Origin: Microbacterium sp. BH-3-3-3
GTDB lineage: Bacteria; Actinomycetota; Actinomycetes; Actinomycetales; Microbacteriaceae
Assembly (NCBI RefSeq): GCF_007679045.1
Contig: NZ_VEFS01000001.1
Span: 615,520 to 679,519, forward strand
Direction: 5' to 3'
Length of the DNA stretch: 64,000 nt
In this document: positions 29,346 to 38,135 of the stretch, piece after piece
Numbering within the stretch: the stretch's first letter is position 1
How the letters are laid out: every line of letters starts with the position of its first letter
Notes under the pieces: model-generated
The model's input: only the letters and a program-made list of their open reading frames with translations
Database searches by the model: none
What the model was told of the DNA's origin: nothing
Program-made: the position numbers and the translations under genes

Positions 29346-29428
29346 GCGACCGATGCCACCACCGAACCCGCCGGTCCGGTACGCCTTCGCGTCCAGCGAG
29401 CTGCCGCCATTGCGTGATCGCTTCTCGG

Positions 29429-30472
29429 CTACACCTCAACGGTCGAAGTCGCAGTCGCCCCCGACCTCGGCACCGGATGGGCGCTCGCGTACGCCTGCGC
29501 ACGCCGGATCTGCCGCAGTTGCAGCGGGATCACGACCGCGAGGCCGACGATCACCAGTCCGAGGAAGATGGCGCTGAACACGCGGAACGCAGGGTCCGAG
29601 GTCTCCGACAGGAGAGTATTGATCTGCAGGATCCCCTGACCCGCGATCAGCGCCCCCAGCGAGATCAGCTGGTAGGTCAGAAGAGCGGGAGCCACGGGTG
29701 CGTACCGCGCGGCGGCCTCCTCTTCTTCCGGAGTGAGCTCCACCTTCTTGTTCCCCAGCACCACCTTGCCGATGGCTCGCAGTCGCCCGAGGTCGCCGTC
29801 AACGAGCGCACGGGTGCGCCGACCAAGCCGGTAGGACGGGAACATCGCCCCCACGCCACCTCCGAAGAGAAGCGTCATCGCGATGGGGAGACCGACGAGC
29901 GGGAACCAGTTCTCCTCCGCTCCGAAGATCAGGCCGAGGGAGAGCGAGAGGGTTCCCATGATCACGAAGGTGATGACGGCGGTCAGCACGATACGGCGGA
30001 TGTCACGGCGTCGCTCTTCCGGTGGGTAGATCGACGCCACCTCGCCGGCGACCTGATGACGATCCGCGTTCCGCAGCGCAGGGCCCATGGCGTATGCCGC
30101 GGCCATCAGCACGGCTCCCCCGGCGATGAAGACGACCGGAAGCCACGTCGGAGCGCCCACCAGAACCGCATACGCGATGATCAGCGCGACAGAGGCGATC
30201 TCGACGACGCCCATGACGATCCACATCCGGCGGAACATCTGGCGCGATCCCCGAGACCTGCGGGGGTCCCAAAAGGTCAACCACGACCCCATGAGCATCG
30301 GACCGACGGCGAATCCGCCGATCGCCGCGGTCGCGAGGAACACCTCCCCGCCCGCTCTTCGAGGAGAGGTCAGCCCCAAAAGGACACCGGCACCCAGCGC
30401 GTAGGCCAGCAGCACGACGATGACGACCACCAACACCGCCACGCGCGACGCTCGCGACATTCTTCCGGCCAC
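29429..30472 (-). CDS. multi-pass membrane protein of unknown function
   Basis: A 347-residue protein that I cannot assign. It has about eight hydrophobic segments in two groups separated by a polar region (residues about 75-85 and 140-165, including NADRHQVAGEVASIYPPEERRRD), a second cytosolic loop with FPSYRLGRRTRALVDGDLGRLRAIGKVVLGNKKVELTPEEEEAAARYAP, and a polar Ser/Thr tail. The charged loop with GKVVLG and EEEEAA resembles short-integral-membrane signalling or sortase-system membrane proteins only vaguely. It is a single gene, bounded on both sides by copies of the same 67-bp palindrome, with slightly more A/T-rich codons than its neighbours. It may be an accessory insertion. Confidence 0.72.
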   Translation of the reverse strand: MAGRMSRASRVAVLVVVIVVLLAYALGAGVLLGLTSPRRAGGEVFLATAAIGGFAVGPMLMGSWLTFWDPRRSRGSRQMFRRMWIVMGVVEIASVALIIAYAVLVGAPTWLPVVFIAGGAVLMAAAYAMGPALRNADRHQVAGEVASIYPPEERRRDIRRIVLTAVITFVIMGTLSLSLGLIFGAEENWFPLVGLPIAMTLLFGGGVGAMFPSYRLGRRTRALVDGDLGRLRAIGKVVLGNKKVELTPEEEEAAARYAPVAPALLTYQLISLGALIAGQGILQINTLLSETSDPAFRVFSAIFLGLVIVGLAVVIPLQLRQIRRAQAYASAHPVPRSGATATSTVEV

Positions 30473-30828
30473 GTCTCCGGACTCCTCACCGCGACCGACG
30501 ATCGCTCACCGAAAGCTATCGACCCGTCCGCGCCGGAAGCTCGCACTGGCGGTTCGCGGGGTCTTGTGAGTGCGTTACCGCTTGATCCACTCGTCCCCCG
30601 CCGTCGGCGCTTCGCGCCCCTCCGGGTTCGGGGCGGATTCCGTCGTTCGGGGCGGGAAATTCACGCCCCAAACGACAAAGTGCGCCCCAAACCGCACCCC
30701 GCGAACCCACGCAACGCCCCGCCAACGCCAACGCCAACGCCCCGCCAACACCAAGATCCACGCCACACCCCCACACACCACACCGCCCCCGCAACCGAGG
30801 TCACGAGGGCGGCGCGAAGCGCGACGGC
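30473..30828. other. gene-free spacer with palindrome copy 2 and C/A-rich tract
   Basis: No credible gene in 356 bp. From left to right it holds the leader of the membrane-protein gene (30473-30560), palindrome copy 2 (about 30619-30688), and a strongly strand-asymmetric C/A-rich tract (about 30690-30795) with CCAACG repeated around 30721-30735 and almost no G or T runs, ending just after the purH stop. Confidence 0.7.
30619..30688. repeat. 67-bp imperfect palindrome, copy 2
   Basis: Starts GGTTCGGGGCGGATTCCGTC, has the loop GGAAATTCA, and ends CGCCCCAAACC. The left arm is nearly identical to copy 1 at 29279-29345, and the right arm carries A-for-G changes (CGCCCCAAACGACAAAGTG), so pairing is slightly weaker. 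Confidence 0.85.
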
Positions 30829-32439
30829 TCAGTGGAAGAAGTGACGCTCTCCCGTGAAGAACATCGTGACGCCGGCGGCGCGCGCGGCGTCGACGACCTC
30901 GGCATCCCGAACCGATCCACCGGGCTGGATGATCGCCGAGATCCCGGCGTCGATCAGCACCTGCGGCCCGTCGGCGAAGGGGAAGAACGCGTCGGATGCC
31001 GCGACCGAACCGGCAGCACGGTCACCGGCCCGCTCGACGGCGAGGCGGCACGAGTCGACGCGGTTGACCTGGCCCATGCCGATACCGACGGTGGCCGAGG
31101 CCTGCGCGAGCACGATGGCGTTGGACTTCACCGCGCGGCACGACTTCCACGCGAAGATGAGGCTCTCCATGTCGGCTTCGGCGGGACGCTCGCCCGAGAC
31201 GAGCTCCCAGTTCTTGGCGACCGACTCGATGTCGTCGGGGAAGCGGTCGGCGTCCTGCAGCAGAAGTCCGCCTGAGACGAGGCGCACGTCCATCGACTCC
31301 TGCGTCCAGTCGGCGGGCAGGCGCAGCACGCGCAGGTTCTTCTTGAGCTTGAACACTTCGAGCGCTTCGGGCTCGAAGTCGGGCGCGATGATGACCTCGG
31401 TGAAGATGTCGCGCAGGTTCTCGGCCATCTTGAGCGTCACGGTGCGGTTCGCGGCGATCACTCCACCGAAGGCCGACACGGGGTCGCACTCGTGCGCGCG
31501 CAGGTGCGCCGAGGCGATCGGGTCGAGCGCGTTGGGGGCGGCGACGGCGATGCCGCAGGGGTTCGCGTGCTTGATGATCGCGACGGCGGGCTTGACCATG
31601 TCGAAGGCGGCGCGCAGGGCAGCGTCGGCGTCGACGTAGTTGTTGTACGACATCTCCTTGCCCTGCAGCTGCGTGGCCTGGGCGATGCCGTGACCGCCGA
31701 CGCGCGTGTAGATCGCGGCGCGCTGGTGCGAGTTCTCGCCGTAGCGCAGGGTCGACTGGCGCTCGGCCTGGATCGTGAGGTGCGCGGGCAGGTCGATGTC
31801 GTCGCCGAGCGTGCCCTCGGCGAACCAGGTCGACACGGCGGTGTCGTAGGCGGCGGTGTGCGAGAAGGCGCGGGCGGCGAGCTCGCGGCGCTGCACGAGG
31901 GTGGTGCCGCCCTGCGCCTGCACGGCGTCGATGATCGCGGGGTACGACTCGGGCGAGACGACGATGGCGACGTTGGCGTGGTTCTTCGCGGAGGCGCGCA
32001 CCATCGCGGGGCCGCCGATGTCGATCTGCTCGACAACGTCGTCGCCCTCGGCTCCGGATGCCACGGTCTCGACGAACGGGTAGAGGTTCACGACGACGAG
32101 TTCGAAGGGGCGGATACCGAGCTCGTCGAGCTGCGCTTCGTGCGAGGCCAGGCGCAGGTCGGCGAGAAGACCGGCGTGCACGTTGGGGTGCAGGGTCTTC
32201 ACGCGGCCGTCGAGCGACTCGGGGAAGCCGGTGACGGCCGAGACGTCGGTGACCTCGAGGCCGGCGTCGCGCAGCAGCGTCGCCGAGCCGCCGGTCGAGA
32301 CGATCTCGACGCCGGCGGCGGCGAGGGCTTCACCGAGCTGCAGCAGGCCGGTCTTGTCGCTGACCGACACGAGGGCGCGGCGGATGGGGACGATGTCGCG
32401 GGGACGGTAGTCGGCGGGGTCGTGGCGGGGTCCGGCCAT
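30829..32439 (-). CDS. purH: bifunctional AICAR transformylase / IMP cyclohydrolase
   Basis: PurH catalyses the last two steps of IMP synthesis, using 10-formyl-THF to formylate AICAR and then closing the ring. The 536-residue protein is full length. The N-terminal cyclohydrolase (about residues 18-165) shows [38 protein letters not shown] and [15 protein letters not shown]. The transformylase (about 170-536) shows [69 protein letters not shown] and [11 protein letters not shown]. It is preceded by purN with a 63-nt gap, third gene of the DUF6350-purN-purH unit. Confidence 0.97.
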   Translation of the reverse strand: MAGPRHDPADYRPRDIVPIRRALVSVSDKTGLLQLGEALAAAGVEIVSTGGSATLLRDAGLEVTDVSAVTGFPESLDGRVKTLHPNVHAGLLADLRLASHEAQLDELGIRPFELVVVNLYPFVETVASGAEGDDVVEQIDIGGPAMVRASAKNHANVAIVVSPESYPAIIDAVQAQGGTTLVQRRELAARAFSHTAAYDTAVSTWFAEGTLGDDIDLPAHLTIQAERQSTLRYGENSHQRAAIYTRVGGHGIAQATQLQGKEMSYNNYVDADAALRAAFDMVKPAVAIIKHANPCGIAVAAPNALDPIASAHLRAHECDPVSAFGGVIAANRTVTLKMAENLRDIFTEVIIAPDFEPEALEVFKLKKNLRVLRLPADWTQESMDVRLVSGGLLLQDADRFPDDIESVAKNWELVSGERPAEADMESLIFAWKSCRAVKSNAIVLAQASATVGIGMGQVNRVDSCRLAVERAGDRAAGSVAASDAFFPFADGPQVLIDAGISAIIQPGGSVRDAEVVDAARAAGVTMFFTGERHFFH

Positions 32440-32502
32440 GGCTTTCGGCTCCTGTGTCTCGAGTCGGGTTCGTCCGCAGCGGGCGAGCGCCCGCCGCGCG
32501 GG

Positions 32503-33102
32503 TCAGGCGGTTCGGGATGCCGCGGCGGCGAGGTCGAGCTCGCCCTCGGCGATGCGGCGCACGACGTCGATGAGCAGACGTCGTTCGACGGGCTTGATGC
32601 GGTCGTGCAGGGTGTCTTCGGTGTCGCCGGGCAGCACGGGGATGCGCTCCTGCGCGAGGATCGGCCCGGTGTCGACGCCGGAGTCGACGACGATGACGCT
32701 CGCTCCGGTCTGCTCGACGCCGGCGGCGAGGGCGTCGCGCACGCCGTGGGCTCCGGGGAACTCGGGGAGGTACGCGGGGTGGGTGTTGATGATGCGGGGT
32801 TCCCACGCGGCGACGAGGTCGGCCGGCAGCAGGCGCATGAGTCCGCTCAGCACGACGAGGTCGGGATTCCACACGGCCAGCTGCGCACCGAGTTCGGCGC
32901 CCCACTCTTCGCGGCTCTCGAACGAGTCATACGCGACGAGGAAGCTCGGGATGCCGAAGTGCTCGGCGTGGGCGAAGCCGTCGGCTTCGCGATCGGCACC
33001 GACCACCACGACGCGCGCCGGAAAGTCGGGGGCGGATGCCGCCTCGAGCAGGGCGCGGAGGTTGGAGCCGGTGCCGGAGATGAGGACGGCGACCGTGAGC
33101 AC
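32503..33102 (-). CDS. purN: phosphoribosylglycinamide formyltransferase
   Basis: PurN transfers a formyl group from 10-formyl-THF to GAR, the third step of purine synthesis. The 199-residue length is normal. Motifs are [16 protein letters not shown] at the N-terminus (phosphate loop), [45 protein letters not shown] with catalytic Asn and His (INTHPAYLP), and [23 protein letters not shown] with the catalytic Asp. It lies 42 nt downstream of the DUF6350 gene and upstream of purH, the standard actinobacterial order. Confidence 0.97.
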   Translation of the reverse strand: MLTVAVLISGTGSNLRALLEAASAPDFPARVVVVGADREADGFAHAEHFGIPSFLVAYDSFESREEWGAELGAQLAVWNPDLVVLSGLMRLLPADLVAAWEPRIINTHPAYLPEFPGAHGVRDALAAGVEQTGASVIVVDSGVDTGPILAQERIPVLPGDTEDTLHDRIKPVERRLLIDVVRRIAEGELDLAAAASRTA

Positions 33103-33144
33103 GCGCTCAGTCTACGCAGGTGGGTCGGAGCGTGCCGAAGCGGG

Positions 33145-34641
33145 TCAGCGGTCGTCGCGGTGGCCGTCGCGGTCGGCCGAGCCCCAGGCTGCGCGGATGC
33201 GGGCGCGCTCCTCGTCGGTCAGGCCGACCTCGGTGCGCTCGGGCGTCGCGCTGGGGCGCGCGGCATCCGGTTCGGTGAACGTGCGGGGCCAGACGTCGGA
33301 GGCGATGCCGGTTCCGGGCGCCGCGAGCACGGGAGCGGGTCCGGTCGCGTGCTCGTCGTGGTCGAACGCGGTGTGCGCGCGGGGGGCCGGGACGAAGGCG
33401 GGAGTCTCGTCGCGGTGCTCGACGACCTCGGGCGGGGCGTCTCCGCCGACGCGGGGGCCGAGCAGCATGATCGCAAGGCCGACGAGCACTTCGAGGCCGA
33501 GCGCGAGCGCGAGGGGGCCGGGCTGCGGGCCGGTCTCGACGAGTCGTCCGGGCCCGATCGCTCCGCTCGAGAGCACCGCGGCGAGCGCACCCGCTCCGCC
33601 GGTGAGCACCGCGACGCTGAGGGCGACGACCAGCCGGGGCGCGACGGGTTCGTGGTCGTCGTTCAGCGGCATCCGGGATCGCAGGATCCACCCGGTCAGC
33701 GCGCCGACCGCGACCGGGAGCAGCACGAGCAGCAGCAGCCACGACGAGGTGGTGTCGGGCACGGCGCCGAGCACCGGGATGCCGGGGAGCGCGCCGACCT
33801 GCGTCGCCGCCGGCGTCACGGCGGTGTCGGTTCCGAGTGCGAAGCCCGGGCCGGCCGTGAACGACAAGGCCCAGAGCACGAGCGTCGGCAGGTACATCAG
33901 CTGCCCGAGCGCGATGACGGTCGCTCCGAGAGCGTCGGCGTTGCTCGCCTGGAAGAGGCCGATCACCTGCGTCGAGCGCGCGATGAGGCCCACGACGACC
34001 ACTACCGAGGCGACGGCGACGAGTCCGAGCGCGGTGACGGCGAAGCCGCGGATCGCGAGGGCGGGCACGAGGGCCCAGTCTCGCGGCATCCGCGCGATCC
34101 ACCCCCGCACGGCGTCGACGGGGCCGTCGTCACCGACCCGCCAGGCACCGAGCACCGCTCCGATGAACGAGGGGGCGACGAAGAACAGCGACGGCAGAAG
34201 GATCGAGAGCCAGGTGTCGGATGCCACGAGCGCGGCGTTCGACGTGAGTGCGACGACCGTGGTCAGGGCGGTGAAGACCACCGAACCCGACAGCCAGCCG
34301 GTGAGCGCTGCTCCCGCCTCCCCGGCGCGGGCTCCCGAGCGCGCGGCGAACAACGCGGTGAAGGCGGCGAAGGCGAGCGGCGCGAGCGACAGCGTGAAGG
34401 TCGCGAACGAGGGGTCGATGCCCGTCGCCGCGAGATACGTGTCGGGCAGGGTCAGGGTCACCGGCACGAGGTGGCCCAGGTGCCATACCGCGGCCGATGC
34501 CGGCCAGAGGGCCGACCAGTCGGGATTGCCGATACCGAACACCCACAGCAGGGTGAGCGGTGCGAGCACCACGGCGATACCGCCCGCGGCGGCCAGAACG
34601 GCGTCGAGAGCGGCCAGAAGGGCGACGAGGAGGCGATGCAT
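33145..34641 (-). CDS. DUF6350 (PerM-like) membrane protein
   Basis: A 498-residue integral membrane protein with about nine to ten hydrophobic segments between residues 5 and 400 and a long polar C-terminal tail (about 410-498) containing EVVEHRDETPAFVPAPRAH and DEERARIRAAWGSADRDGHRDD. Proteins of this DUF6350 family are found directly upstream of purN-purH in Actinobacteria and have been linked to cell division under the name PerM. ATG 34641 was chosen because a TAGGGT -10 element lies 11 nt upstream on the minus strand, giving a nearly leaderless transcript. Frames further upstream are repeat translations. Function remains uncertain. Confidence 0.85.
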   Translation of the reverse strand: MHRLLVALLAALDAVLAAAGGIAVVLAPLTLLWVFGIGNPDWSALWPASAAVWHLGHLVPVTLTLPDTYLAATGIDPSFATFTLSLAPLAFAAFTALFAARSGARAGEAGAALTGWLSGSVVFTALTTVVALTSNAALVASDTWLSILLPSLFFVAPSFIGAVLGAWRVGDDGPVDAVRGWIARMPRDWALVPALAIRGFAVTALGLVAVASVVVVVGLIARSTQVIGLFQASNADALGATVIALGQLMYLPTLVLWALSFTAGPGFALGTDTAVTPAATQVGALPGIPVLGAVPDTTSSWLLLLVLLPVAVGALTGWILRSRMPLNDDHEPVAPRLVVALSVAVLTGGAGALAAVLSSGAIGPGRLVETGPQPGPLALALGLEVLVGLAIMLLGPRVGGDAPPEVVEHRDETPAFVPAPRAHTAFDHDEHATGPAPVLAAPGTGIASDVWPRTFTEPDAARPSATPERTEVGLTDEERARIRAAWGSADRDGHRDDR

Positions 34642-34681
34642 GGGCGAGAGGAACCCTACCCGCGCTCCCCCAGCGCTCTGC

Positions 34682-35728
34682 TCAGGCGCGGCGGCGAGCG
34701 CGCGAGAAGAGGCCGCGCAGCCCGGCGCAGAGGCCGCGCGAGGAGGACCCTGCCACCTCCGCAACCGAGGTCCCTGAGCCTGTCGAAGGGTCCGCAACCA
34801 ACGCACGACCGGGGGCTTCGGCAAGCTCAGCCACCTCTGCGACCGAGGACCCTGAGCCTGTCGAAGGGTCCGCAACCGACGCACAACCGGAGGCTTCGAC
34901 AAGCTCAGCCACCTCCGCGACCGAGGTCCCTGAGCCTGTCGAAGGGTCCGGAACCGACGCACGACCGGGGGCTTCGACAAGCTCAGCCACCTCTGCGACC
35001 GAGGTCCCTGAGCCTGTCGAAGGGGCCGGGACCACCTCCGCAACCGAGGCCCGGGGGCGGCGCGCCGCGGCCCACCGCTCCCACACCACCGTCGCCAGGC
35101 GCGGGTCCGCGCCGATCGGGGCGGTGGTGAGGTCGGCATCCGCCTTCTCGATCACGCGCGAGAAGTGCCCCGGGGCGAGCACGTAGCTCGCGGCGACCGT
35201 GCGGCGGCCGTCCGCGCGTGCTGTCGCCACGGCATCCGGAATGCGGGGGTCGGATGCCGCGGCGTAGGCCGTGACGACGGGACCTGTCACACCGGCGTCC
35301 GCCATCAGCTCCGCCATGCGTTCGACGTCGACCACGGCGCCCGGGCGGGTGGATCCGGCCGCGGCGAGCACGACGGTGTCGTCGGGAGCGGCCCCGGCCG
35401 CGCGCACGCGATCGGCGAGAATCTCGGCCAGCACCGGGTGGGGTCCGAGCGCGGGCGCGACCGGGAGGCCACCCGCGGCCTCCACCAGGTCGACCTCGGT
35501 GTGATAGCCGGTCGACAGCAGCAGTGGCACGATCACGATGTCGTCCGTGCGCTCCCGCGCTACGGCGACCACGTCGGACACGTACGGACCGTGCACGTCG
35601 ACATAGGCCTCGAGCACCTCGACGCCCGCGGGAGCGGTGGAGCGCAGCACCTCGAGCAGCTCGCGCACGACGACGCGACCCTCTTCGAACCTCGTGCCGT
35701 GGGCGCAGGCGATCAGTACGGCGGTCAT
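34682..35728 (-). CDS. cbiX: sirohydrochlorin ferrochelatase, CbiX type, with repeat-derived tail
   Basis: The core inserts Fe2+ into sirohydrochlorin, the last step of siroheme synthesis. Two CbiX repeats are visible: residues 1-115 with VLIACAHGTRFEEG (metal-ligand His) and LLLSTGYHTEVDL, and residues 120-235 with LAAAGSTRPGAV and ASYVLAPGHFSRVIEK. The core ends near residue 235 (VVWERWAAARRPR). The remaining roughly 110 residues are three and a half copies of a 26-residue unit (STGSGTSVAEVAELVEAPGR and similar), which is a direct translation of the alternating B/A palindromic repeats. ATG 35728 overlaps the hemD stop by 4 bp. The tail is probably functionally neutral. Confidence 0.88.
   Translation of the reverse strand: MTAVLIACAHGTRFEEGRVVVRELLEVLRSTAPAGVEVLEAYVDVHGPYVSDVVAVARERTDDIVIVPLLLSTGYHTEVDLVEAAGGLPVAPALGPHPVLAEILADRVRAAGAAPDDTVVLAAAGSTRPGAVVDVERMAELMADAGVTGPVVTAYAAASDPRIPDAVATARADGRRTVAASYVLAPGHFSRVIEKADADLTTAPIGADPRLATVVWERWAAARRPRASVAEVVPAPSTGSGTSVAEVAELVEAPGRASVPDPSTGSGTSVAEVAELVEASGCASVADPSTGSGSSVAEVAELAEAPGRALVADPSTGSGTSVAEVAGSSSRGLCAGLRGLFSRARRRA
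34768..35035. repeat. palindromic repeat array R3 inside the cbiX coding sequence
   Basis: Four type B units alternate with three type A units (GGGGGCTTCGGCAAGCTCAGCCACC and similar, each 7-bp stem plus 11-nt loop). The B-A pair recurs every 78 bp, a multiple of three, and stays open in the cbiX frame. Confidence 0.92.
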
Positions 35729-36864
35729 GCGTCCTCCTCGTCCATCACGTCGAGCCGGTATCCGCGCTTGTAGACGGTGCGGATCAGGTCGAGCCCGCCG
35801 AGCGCCTCGCGCGTGCGGGCCACGGCGACCTCGACGGCGTGTCCGCTGGCCTCCGCGCTCGACAGCGCGGCGATCAGGTCGGCGCGCGAGACGACGGCCC
35901 CGGGGTTCTTGGCGAGCGCCCGCAGGATCTCGACTCCGGTGCGCGGCAGGGGCGTGAACTCCCCGTCGAGCACGATCCCCGATGAGCGGATGCCGAGGCG
36001 CCCGACCGTCGTGGGGATGAGCGCCGCGTCCGCCCCGCCGTAGTGCGTCACCACGGCTCGCACGAGCGCGCCGAGTCGCCCGCGGTCGGGGATGAGCGGG
36101 GTGATGCCCGCCTCGAGGAGGGGACCTGCGGTGATGGGCCCGACGGCGGCGACGAGCACGTGCCCGCGGGCGGCTCGCGCGGCCACTCCGTCGAGCGCGT
36201 CGGCCCGTTCGGCCGCGAGGATCCACTCGCGCGCGGCGGGGGCCGAGGTGAACAGCACCGCGTCGATCTCTCCCCGCGCGACCTGCTGGGTCGACGCGGC
36301 GACGATCTCGGGGTCGGGCGGCGGACCCCAGCGGTAGATGGTGAGGCTGGTCACGCGCGCGCCGGCCGCCTCGAACGCCTCGTCGAGACCGTCGGCCCCG
36401 GAACCGTGGTGCTGCACAGCGACGTGGAGTCCCTCGATTCCCTCGGCCACGAGGAAGTCGCGCAGTTCAGCGGCCGTCTCGCTCTCGGCGACCCAGTCGG
36501 CCTCGAACCCGGCCTGCTGAATGGCCCCGCGCGCCTTGGGCCCGCGCGCGACGATGCGCGCGCCGTCGAGCACGGGCGCGAGCGCGTCGTGCAGCCCCGC
36601 CTCATCGGCGGTCTCCATCCACGCGCGGAACCCCACGCCGGTGGTGGCCACGACGACGTCGGGCGGGTCGGCGACCAGCGACCGTGTCTGCGCGATCAGT
36701 TCGTCGTCGTCGACGTGCGGCACGATCGTGAGGGCCGGAGCGATGCGCACGCGCGCGCCGTGGCGCTCGAGCGCGGCCGACAGCTCCCCCGACCGCCTGT
36801 CGACGGGAAGCAGCACGGTGCACCCCTGGAGCACCGTGCTGATCGTCCGCGCGGGTGTGGTCAC
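35725..36864 (-). CDS. hemD: uroporphyrinogen-III synthase fused to winged-helix DNA-binding domain
   Basis: A 379-residue two-domain protein. Residues about 10-270 are the two-lobe HemD fold (GCTVLLPVDRRSGELSAALERHGARV, DVVVATTGVGFRAW, IVARGPKARGAIQQAG, VAVQHHGSGADGLDEAFEAAGARV, AVLFTSAPAAREWI, VAAVGPITAGPLLEAGI), closing hydroxymethylbilane to uroporphyrinogen III. Residues about 295-375 form an OmpR-type winged helix (FTPLPRTGVEILRALAKNPGAVVSRADLIAALSS, then VEVAVARTREALGGLDLIRTVYKRGYRLD). The operon position between cysG and cbiX points to siroheme supply for nitrite reductase. The DNA-binding domain suggests it may also regulate the operon. It overlaps cysG and cbiX by 4 bp each. Confidence 0.93.
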   Translation of the reverse strand: MTTPARTISTVLQGCTVLLPVDRRSGELSAALERHGARVRIAPALTIVPHVDDDELIAQTRSLVADPPDVVVATTGVGFRAWMETADEAGLHDALAPVLDGARIVARGPKARGAIQQAGFEADWVAESETAAELRDFLVAEGIEGLHVAVQHHGSGADGLDEAFEAAGARVTSLTIYRWGPPPDPEIVAASTQQVARGEIDAVLFTSAPAAREWILAAERADALDGVAARAARGHVLVAAVGPITAGPLLEAGITPLIPDRGRLGALVRAVVTHYGGADAALIPTTVGRLGIRSSGIVLDGEFTPLPRTGVEILRALAKNPGAVVSRADLIAALSSAEASGHAVEVAVARTREALGGLDLIRTVYKRGYRLDVMDEEDA

Positions 36865-38135
36865 CCGATGCCCTCCGTGCGCACCGCGACCGCCGCGGAA
36901 GCAGGCTGGCGTGATGCCGCAGCGGGCGCCGCGACCGGCAGCAGCAGGTCGGCCCGGGCGACCTCGCCGAAGACCAGCACCGCAGGGTTCGCGAGGCGGT
37001 GGGTCTCGGCATCCGCGATCGCCGTTCCGAGCGTGGTGCGGATCGTGCGCTGAGCGGGCGTGTGGCCGTTCTCGACGAAGGCGACGGGGCGCGTCTCAGG
37101 AGCACCGGCAGCGCGGGCCGCGGCGACGAAGCGCGGCAGGGCACTGACGCCCATCAGTGCGACGACCGTGGCGCTGTCGTCGCGCAGGGCGGCGAGGGTC
37201 GCCTCGCTCGGGGTGTCCTGACCGTTCACGACATGCAGGGTACCGGCGACGCCGCGGTGCGTCACGGGCACTCCGGCGGCTGAGGGAACGGCGATCGCGC
37301 TCGAGATGCCGGGCACGACCTCGACCGCGATCCCGGCCTCGCGGCACGCGATGACCTCTTCGCCGCCGCGGCCGTAGACGAACGGGTCGCCGCCCTTGAG
37401 CCGGACGACGCGCAGCCCGCGAGCCGCGCGATCGACGAGAATCGCGTTGATCTCGTGCTGCGGCACCGGGTGATGCTGCGGCCGCTTGCCCACGTCGATC
37501 AGCTCGACGTCGTCGCCGAGTTCGGCGAGCACGCCGGTGGGTCCGAGCCGGTCGTGCACGACGACGTCGGCCTCGGCCAGCAGCGCGCGGGCGCGCACCG
37601 TCAGCAGGTCGACCGGGCCGGGACCGCCGCCGACGAGCGCCACACTCCCCACGAGCGGGCGACGTCGGCGGCGGAGCGGAAGGGCGCCTTCGGCGAGGCG
37701 CTGGGCGATGGCGTCGCGCACGGCGACGCTGCGGCGGGGGTCGGCCCCCGCGGTGGAGACGACGCCGACCATGACGTCGCCACTCGTGGTCTCGGCGGCC
37801 AGGCGCGCGGTGCCCTTGCCCCCGTGCCCCGCGTTGACGCACCACACGCGGCGGGCCTCGGCCGCAGCGACCACGTCGGCGTCGACGGATGCCGTGCCCG
37901 TGGCCGTGTGGCAGAACCAGGCGTCGTCGAGGTCGGCGTCGGCGAATCCCCTCGCGAGCCACTCGATGTCACCCGCGGCGGCGAGCGCGGCGAGACCCGG
38001 CGTCACCACGGGTGCGACCACCCGCACCCGGGCGCCGGCGGCCCGCAGCCGCGCGATGCGCTTCTCGGCGACGGAGCCGCCGCCCACGCACACGACGAGC
38101 TTGTCGGTGAGGTCGAGTCCTGCGAGAGCGATCAT
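36861..38135 (-). CDS. cysG: siroheme synthase: precorrin-2 dehydrogenase fused to uroporphyrinogen-III C-methyltransferase
   Basis: A 424-residue fusion. Residues 1-155 form the NAD-dependent precorrin-2 dehydrogenase (LTDKLVVCVGGGSVAEKRIARLRAAGARVRVVAP, CVNAGHGGKGTARLAAETTSGD, VAVRDAIAQRLA). Residues about 165-400 form the SAM methyltransferase (VALVGGGPGPVDLLTVRARALLAEADVVVHDRL, VRLKGGDPFVYGRGGEE, VVPGISSAIAVPSAAGVPVTHRG, VALMGVSALP). Together they take uroporphyrinogen III to sirohydrochlorin, and CbiX finishes siroheme. The C-terminal chelatase function of E. coli CysG's N-half may be redundant here. ATG 38135 overlaps the nirD stop and the gene's end overlaps hemD, so the whole set is one transcript with nirBD. 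Confidence 0.94.
   Translation of the reverse strand: MIALAGLDLTDKLVVCVGGGSVAEKRIARLRAAGARVRVVAPVVTPGLAALAAAGDIEWLARGFADADLDDAWFCHTATGTASVDADVVAAAEARRVWCVNAGHGGKGTARLAAETTSGDVMVGVVSTAGADPRRSVAVRDAIAQRLAEGALPLRRRRRPLVGSVALVGGGPGPVDLLTVRARALLAEADVVVHDRLGPTGVLAELGDDVELIDVGKRPQHHPVPQHEINAILVDRAARGLRVVRLKGGDPFVYGRGGEEVIACREAGIAVEVVPGISSAIAVPSAAGVPVTHRGVAGTLHVVNGQDTPSEATLAALRDDSATVVALMGVSALPRFVAAARAAGAPETRPVAFVENGHTPAQRTIRTTLGTAIADAETHRLANPAVLVFGEVARADLLLPVAAPAAASRQPASAAVAVRTEGIG

Noticed and set aside
29074..30844. A 564-residue plus-strand frame over the orphan membrane protein
   Set aside because: It runs through both palindromes and is dominated by Arg/His/Asp; the opposite frame shows regular hydrophobic segments.
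31492..35130. A 1212-residue open frame on the plus strand
   Set aside because: It is antisense to purH, purN, DUF6350 and cbiX, has no family signature and shows the Arg/Gly/Asp composition typical of reverse-frame shadows in GC-rich DNA.
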